From Paraspadella gotoi (lineage: Eukaryota > Chaetognatha): a DNA stretch of 64,000 nucleotides. Every line of letters begins with the position of its first letter. The first letter of the stretch is position 1. The position numbers and the translations under genes are program-made. Of this stretch, positions 58,531 through 64,000 are shown piece by piece. The notes under the pieces were generated by a model that ran no database searches, was not told the origin of the DNA, and was given only the letters and a program-made list of their open reading frames with translations. The stretch lies in NCBI GenBank assembly GCA_051294375.1, contig JBJCIZ010000239.1, forward strand, positions 5,847,074-5,911,073, written 5' to 3'.

Positions 58531-61418
58531 ACAATTATTTTGGGGAAAAAGAAAATCTGATTTTGTATTCCCTTTTAGAATTATATTGAATTATATTTTT
58601 TTTAACTAACTTATAAAAAATTGATTAAAGACATCTCAAAAAGTATCAACGAAAACATGTTTTAATTGTTCAATTTGCTTTTTCTTGATGGGTATAAAGA
58701 AATGCTCTTTTTTTTTCCCCATCTAGCCATACGGTTACCGTAGGTTAACGCTTGATGATTGTTATAAAAATAGCAATAAAATTAAGTTTACTTATCATTG
58801 ACCATTTCGTATTTTTTCAGGATCTTCCTCCGATGGGTCGTTACCTCGGACAACCGGTGACGCTTCGGACATCCTGCGCAACGCATGGGCGGTTCCGCCC
58901 TCTTCCTAACAACGCACTTGGATGGGGAATGATCGGTGAGGAACGCCCGCGCGCTTCCTTGACGTTGCTGCACGATCGGAGTAAGGAGTTGGAGACGTTC
59001 GTGGGGCTCAAACGGTTTAGGCGCTGATCTCTATTGTGGCGGAAGTGGGGAACTCTCGCGGAAAGGCTTGACATTTTCTCTTGCTCTACTCGTCCTCTCT
59101 TCTCTCCTCTCTCTCTCTCTCTTCTCTCTCAACTTTTCATTGACAAATTGTAATGACATTTTAAATCCTTGATAAAGTGAGGTCGATGAGAGTTGACTTT
59201 GAAAGGGGATAATTTTAGTGAACGAGTTATGAAGAGGACATTGTTGCAACATATTAGAGTGAGTAAGTTTGCAGAATTTGTGTTCGGAAGAAGATATCTC
59301 GCGCGAAAACAGCGGAGGTGGGGCCGCAGAGGCGTCCGACATGGCGGTTTATCTTTGCAGTCAGTCCGAAGCGGTCTCAAGGCATCGATGCGCGACGGGC
59401 TACCGTCCCGATATCTGCACGCGGCTGAAGCTGCCGCGGCTGAAGCGGGCCAGTGGCGAAGAAAATGAAAAAAAAAAAGAAATATTAATAAAGAAAGATA
59501 TTGAAGAACAAAGTTGATAATTAATGAATGTAGTTTAGTGACAGAATCAGATTCAATATAAGCGTCCCTGACTAGCTTCGGGATCAGGCTGAGACACGAG
59601 TTACAGGCGGGGTTTAAGGCGACCTCTAACTGTAGGCGACCAAACGGTGCGTAGAACGCCCGAACCTTTTGGGATGGGAGGCGAATGGACTTGCCTCATG
59701 CCGGCGATCAATTGGCCGCTGATGAACGGTTGGTGGGATTTTAGTTTCACCATTACATCCCCCCCCTCTGTAGGAGAGAGGTCCTGTTGCATCTCTTCAG
59801 TGAATTGTTGTTGAAAGAAACCCTCCTCCTCGACCTTACGGAGAGGTGAGAAGGACGTCGGGAGGAAGAAACTGGACTAAAAGACCGGGGACCGGCTAGG
59901 CCCGCTAAAGTTATAATAAAGTTTTCTGTATCACATTGGAGTCTTTATATTTAATGGTTACCTTAATTAAAATAATCAAAGCATATAGATATTCATGACA
60001 GACAATTATAAATACTAACTAATAATAAAAGAAGCAATAGTAAATAAACTAATCGCACAAATGAAATCCCACTAAGCGTTCACAAATGTTTATTTATTTT
60101 AGATGAAGAGTCCCGTTTTTCAGAGCAGAATTGGAATGACTTGCAAAAGAGAGAAAAGCAGCACAAACGTTCGATTATCTTCCTTTTATAACTAAGAATC
60201 TGAGTTGTAGATTTCGTCTGGACTTTACATTGTTGTTTGGTGGAAGTTCATACCGCAACGTTGAGGCATTCGTCGCTGACTGTGTTGTTGGCGGAAAGTG
60301 CATTAGCCCCAGGTTTGAGGCATGTCGCCTAAAAAGTGAGAGAAAGTCTGTATAATTGATAATGGTGTTTAGTGACAGAACCATTTTCAATATAAGCAGT
60401 CCCTGAGCTTTTTCGGATCTGCTGACCTGTAACTCGAGTTACAGGCAGGTTAATGCGCCCCTCTGGTCCCTCTAACCTTGCGAGGGCACCACCGGGCTAT
60501 AACACCCTGGAGCCTTTTGGCAGTGGAGGCGAACTGATTGCCTCCGGCTCATTCATATGGGCCGCTGATGAAACGTGTTTGGTGGATTTTTAGGTCCACC
60601 ATATATTGCTATGATTTCTTCGGACGAGCGCTAATCGAAGAATCTCTCTTCTCGCCTTCACTATCTCTCATCTCTCTCTCACTCTCTCTTCTTCTCTCTC
60701 TCTTCTCTTCTCTCTCTCCTTCTTCTACTCTCTCTATCTATCTCTATTCTATCTAATCTGTCTATCATCCTTCACTTAAGCTGATTTGGTAAAAAAATGA
60801 GGGCCTGGACCCATAAAGTACTCCTCTATGGAATAGAAATGAGAGAAAAAGGCTTAGAAAGTTCTAGTCGAGAGATAAAAATAAGAAAAAAAGTTAGATG
60901 GGAAGGATAAGAATTGGTCACTCGGAAGAAAAAGAAAAAAGACTAGGTGTCATCCAATGTGTGTGCGCCTTCGAAGTGAATTGATTTATCGGTTGTGATA
61001 TTTCTCTAGTAACACGTGTATTTTGGAGCTGACTACATTCACTACAATTAACGTTTTCTTTAGCCCTATGTATTATGGACCGCGCTGCTCGGATGTTCGT
61101 CTTATATTCAATTACAGCTTTTAGGGATTTCGTGAAGGCGTCTGCCCTTCGCAATCCCTTAAGATTTTATGTGAATTACTTGGCACCAACCAAATAACCT
61201 GTTTCACGAGTTCTTTTTGTGTTTTATTGTTTCTTCAGTCTTAACAAATGGGCCATTAAGTATAGGAGCAATTATTGTGAGATTTTTAACGTAAGTAGGG
61301 ACAGGACCGATGGGTACAGGACATATCACGGACCAGCATCGACAGGACAGACCGACCGAGAAAGTGACATAAAAGTTGTTTCCACTCCGTTACTCGCGGC
61401 GCAACTTTAAATAAAAAA
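58531..61418 (+). repeat. left arm of large inverted repeat 4 (noisy copy)
   Basis: Matches the reverse complement of 61,444 to the window end, in order. About 13 percent longer. The exon corresponding to 63,731-63,485 is present at about 58,821-59,070 but its frame is broken by indels. Confidence 0.8.
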
Positions 61419-62090
61419 NNNNNNNNNNNNNNNNNNNNNNNNNTTCGATCGGTCGGTATGTCTGTCCATCGGTCTGTCCTACTAACGTTAAGAATTCACA
61501 TAATTTGCCTATACTTAATGGCTCATTTGTTAAGACTGAAAAAAACATAAAACACAAAAAACTCTAAAACATATATTGGTTGTGCCAATTTCATAAATCT
61601 AAGGGATTGCGAGCAGCGCCTTCACGAAATCCTAAAGCTGTAATGAATATAAGACGGAATTCCGATGCAGCGCGTGTCATAAATACATAGGCTAAGAAAG
61701 TTATTGTAGTGATGTAGTCAAGTCATGTCACGAGAAATATACACGATAAAATCAATTCACTTCGGCGCAACACATTGGATGAACCTATCTTTTTTTTTTC
61801 TTCCGAGTGACATTTCTTCCTTCCCTCTACCTTTTTTTCTTATTTTATCTCTCGACTGAACTTTTAAGCCTTTTTCTCTCATTTCCTATTCATAGAGGGA
61901 GACTTTGGGTCAGGCCCTTCATTTTTTCAATCGCTAAGTGAAGGATGATAGACAGATTAGATAATAGAATAGATAGAGAAGAGAGAGGAGAGAGAGAAGA
62001 GAAGAGAGAGAGAAGAGAGAGATGAGAGAGAGATGAGAGAGAGAAGAGAGAGAGAATTCTTGATTAGCTCTCTCCCGAAAGAATCATCAT

Positions 62091-62308
62091 TATGGTGGAC
62101 TAAAATCCACCAAACCGTTCATCAGCGGCCATTGATGCCGGAGGCAAGTCATTCGCCTCCCAACCCAAAAGGTCCGGGTTTATAGCCCGGTGGTCGCCTC
62201 GCAGTTAAGAGGGACAGGCGCTTAACCTGCCTGTAACTCGGAGTTACAGCCAGATCCGAAGCTCAGGGACTGCTTATATTGAATGGTTCTGTCACTAACA
62301 CATATCAA
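62091..62308 (+). mobile_element. tRNA-like SINE unit, copy 1
   Basis: About 215 bp from TATGGTGGACTAAAATCCAC to GACTGCTTATATTGAATGG. Shares its whole length with 62,871-63,080; both recur inverted in the left arm (about 59,540-59,758 and 60,370-60,605). Confidence 0.55.
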
Positions 62309-62727
62309 TTATCACTTTCTCTTTCAACTTTAGGCGACATGCCTCAACCTGGCATGCACTTTCCGCCAACAACACATCAGCGACGAATGCCTCAACTTGG
62401 TGATGAACTTTCCACCAAACAACAATGTAAAGTCCAGACGAATATCTACAACTCAGATGCTCTTTTATAAAGGAGATATCGACGTTTGTCTCTTTCTCTC
62501 TTTTGCAGTCATTCCAATTCTGCTCTGAAACGGGACTCTTCTCTAAAATAATAAACATTTGTGAACGCTTAGTGGATTCTTTGTGGATTGTTTATTTACT
62601 ATTGCTTCTTTTATTATTAGTAGTATTATATTATTGTCTGTATGAATATCTAATAGTCTTTGATTATTTTATTAAGGTACCATTAAATATCAAGACTCCA
62701 ATGTGGATAAGAAACTTTATTATAAAC

Positions 62728-62852
62728 TTTAGCGGCGCCAGCGGTCCCGGTCTTTAGTCCAGTTTCTCTCCCGACGTCTTCCTCCCTCTCCGCTAGGTCG
62801 AGGAGGGGTTCTTTCAACAACAATTCACTGAAGAGATGCAACAGACTTCTCC
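62728..62852 (-). CDS. possible exon
   Basis: A good acceptor (CCCCCCTCCTGTAG) opens a balanced frame: RSLLHLFSELLLKEPLLDLA then EREEDVGRETGLKTGTAGAA. The donor (AAA/GTTTAT) is weak. Lies between the two SINE units, downstream of the terminal exon at 63,485, so it belongs to another gene or to chance. Confidence 0.35.
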
Positions 62853-62870
62853 CTACAGGAGGGGGGGATG

Positions 62871-63080
62871 TATGGTGACTAAAATCCACCAACCGTTCAT
62901 CAGCGGCCATTGATCGCCGGAGGCAAGTCATTCGCCTCCCATCCCAAAAGGTTCGGGGGTTCTAGCCCGGTGGTCGCCTAGCAGTTAAGAGGCGCTTAAC
63001 CCCGCCTGTAACTCGTGTGCTACAGCCTGATCCGAAGCTCAGGGACCGCTTATATTGAACTTCTGTCACTAAACTTATCA
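62871..63080 (+). mobile_element. tRNA-like SINE unit, copy 2
   Basis: Direct repeat of copy 1, 780 bp downstream. Contains GGGGGTTCTAGCCCGG, which fits the polymerase III B box GGTTCNANNCC, behind an anticodon-arm-like CGCCTCCCATCCC stretch. A box and target duplication are not clear. Confidence 0.5.
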
Positions 63081-63122
63081 TTTATCATTAATTTTCATAT
63101 TCTTTTTTTCTTCTTTCTTTTT

Positions 63123-63312
63123 TCAATATTTTCTTTCTTTTTTCATTTTCTTCGCCACTGCCGCTTCAGCCGCGGCAGCTTCAGCCGCTGCAGATACGGA
63201 CGCCGTCGCGGCCGATGCCGAGGCCGCTTCGGCTGCTGCAGATACCGCCGTCGGCGCCTCTGCCGCCCCCCTCCGCTGTTTCGACCGAGATTCTTCCGAC
63301 ATCATTCTGAAA
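63123..63312 (-). CDS. Ala-rich open frame, possible exon
   Basis: After a GTAAGTTTCAG acceptor-like site a frame begins MMSEESRSKQRRGAAEAP and continues as an Ala/Glu/Ser repeat, ending KKMKKERKY-stop. A Gly/Arg-rich second frame is also open. It is directly downstream of the terminal exon below and could be an alternative 3' exon of the same gene. Confidence 0.35.
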
Positions 63313-63439
63313 CTTACTCACTCTAATTGTTGCACAAGTCTCTATAACTCGTTTCACTAAAATTATCCCCTTCAATCAACTCTCATCGACTCACTTTATC
63401 AGGTTTAAAAATGTATTCAACAATTTGTCAATGAAACAG

Positions 63440-63483
<44 letters not shown>

Positions 63484-63484
63484 G

Positions 63485-63731
63485 TCAAGCCTTTCCGCGA
63501 GAGGTCCCCACTTCCGCCACGATAGAGATCAGCGCCTCCGGTTTGAGTTCCACCACGGGATCGTCTCCCAACTCTTCTCCGTCGTGCAGCAACGTCAAGG
63601 AAGCGGCGCGGGCGTTCCTCACCGATATTCCCTCTCCCAAGTGGCGTTTTAGTGAAAGGGCGGAACCGCCAGTGGCGTCGCAGGATGTCGAAGCGTCACC
63701 GGTTGTCGGGTAACGACAATCGGAGGAAGAT
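63485..63731 (-). CDS. terminal exon, 81 residues, family not recognised
   Basis: A TTTTTCAG acceptor at 63,732-63,734 is followed by an open frame: SSSDCRYPTTGDASTSCD, HLGEGISVRNARAASLTLLH, ELGDDPVVELKPEALISIVA, ending TSRGKA-stop at 63,485-63,487. It enters in phase 2. Composition is balanced and acidic towards the C-terminus. The same exon in the left arm carries several frame-breaking indels, which supports this arm as the real sequence. Upstream exons lie beyond the window. Confidence 0.6.
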
Positions 63732-64000
63732 CTGAAAAATACGAAATGGTAGATAGTAACTTAATTTTATGCTTTTTATAAATCATCAGCGTTACCACGG
63801 TACCATGGTAGATGGGGGAAAAAAAAGAGCATTCTTTATACCCATCAAGGTAAAAGAAATTGCACATTAAAACATGTTTGTTACTTTTTGAGGTTCTTTA
63901 TCAATTTTTTATAGTTAGTTTAAAAAAAATATAATTCAATATAATTCTTAAAGGGATATACAAAATGCAGATTTTTTTTCCCAAAAATAATTGTAAAATA

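Larger units (their letters stand above)
61444..64000 (-). repeat. right arm of large inverted repeat 4 (clean copy), runs off the window
   Basis: Reverse-complement partner of 58,531-61,418. Matching still continues at base 64,000, so the outer boundary is not seen. Confidence 0.8.

Overview
The window is nuclear DNA from a repeat-rich animal, most likely an invertebrate. The evidence is GC-richer multi-exon genes with phase-consistent GT-AG introns inside AT-rich DNA, microsatellites (mainly GA/CT), tRNA-like SINE units, an LTR element with a Pao/BEL-like zinc knuckle, and many short inverted-repeat elements. I see no operons, rRNA, CRISPR or bacterial features, and I could not name the species or clade.

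Layout. 1-1.7 kb holds a plus-strand exon for a multi-pass membrane protein. 2.6-11.2 kb holds a multi-exon minus-strand gene (gene A) and, inverted beside it, a second degraded copy. 12-18.1 kb holds the last exon of another minus gene and an LTR retroelement sitting in a GA tract. 18.6-20.8 kb holds exons of a third minus gene (gene C). 20.9-26.0 kb is a large inverted repeat around a gap. 26-37 kb is mostly repeats: hairpin elements, a foldback element present in one of two overlapping copies, minisatellites and Asp-rich (GAY)n tracts. 37.5-46.0 kb is the best-supported coding block, with a complete three-exon 118-residue gene (gene E) and a gene of at least 12 exons (gene D) encoding a single-pass membrane protein with Gly/Ser-, Asn- and Ala-rich segments; both are on the minus strand. 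46-58 kb is again mostly repeats with a few weak ORFs. 58.5-64 kb is another large inverted repeat around a gap, whose cleaner right arm carries an 81-residue terminal exon.

Assembly quality shapes the reading. Six gaps are exactly 25 N long. Next to most of them the same sequence occurs twice, one copy open in frame and the other longer and full of small insertions. This looks like unpolished long-read gap filling. Gene models below come from the cleaner copies; the noisy copies are marked as such.

No gene could be assigned to a named family with confidence. Models D, E and A rest on splice sites and reading-frame phase agreeing across all or nearly all of their exons. Neighbouring genes D and E share an unusual property: an exon boundary lies inside a tandem array that repeats the exon end together with its 5' splice site.
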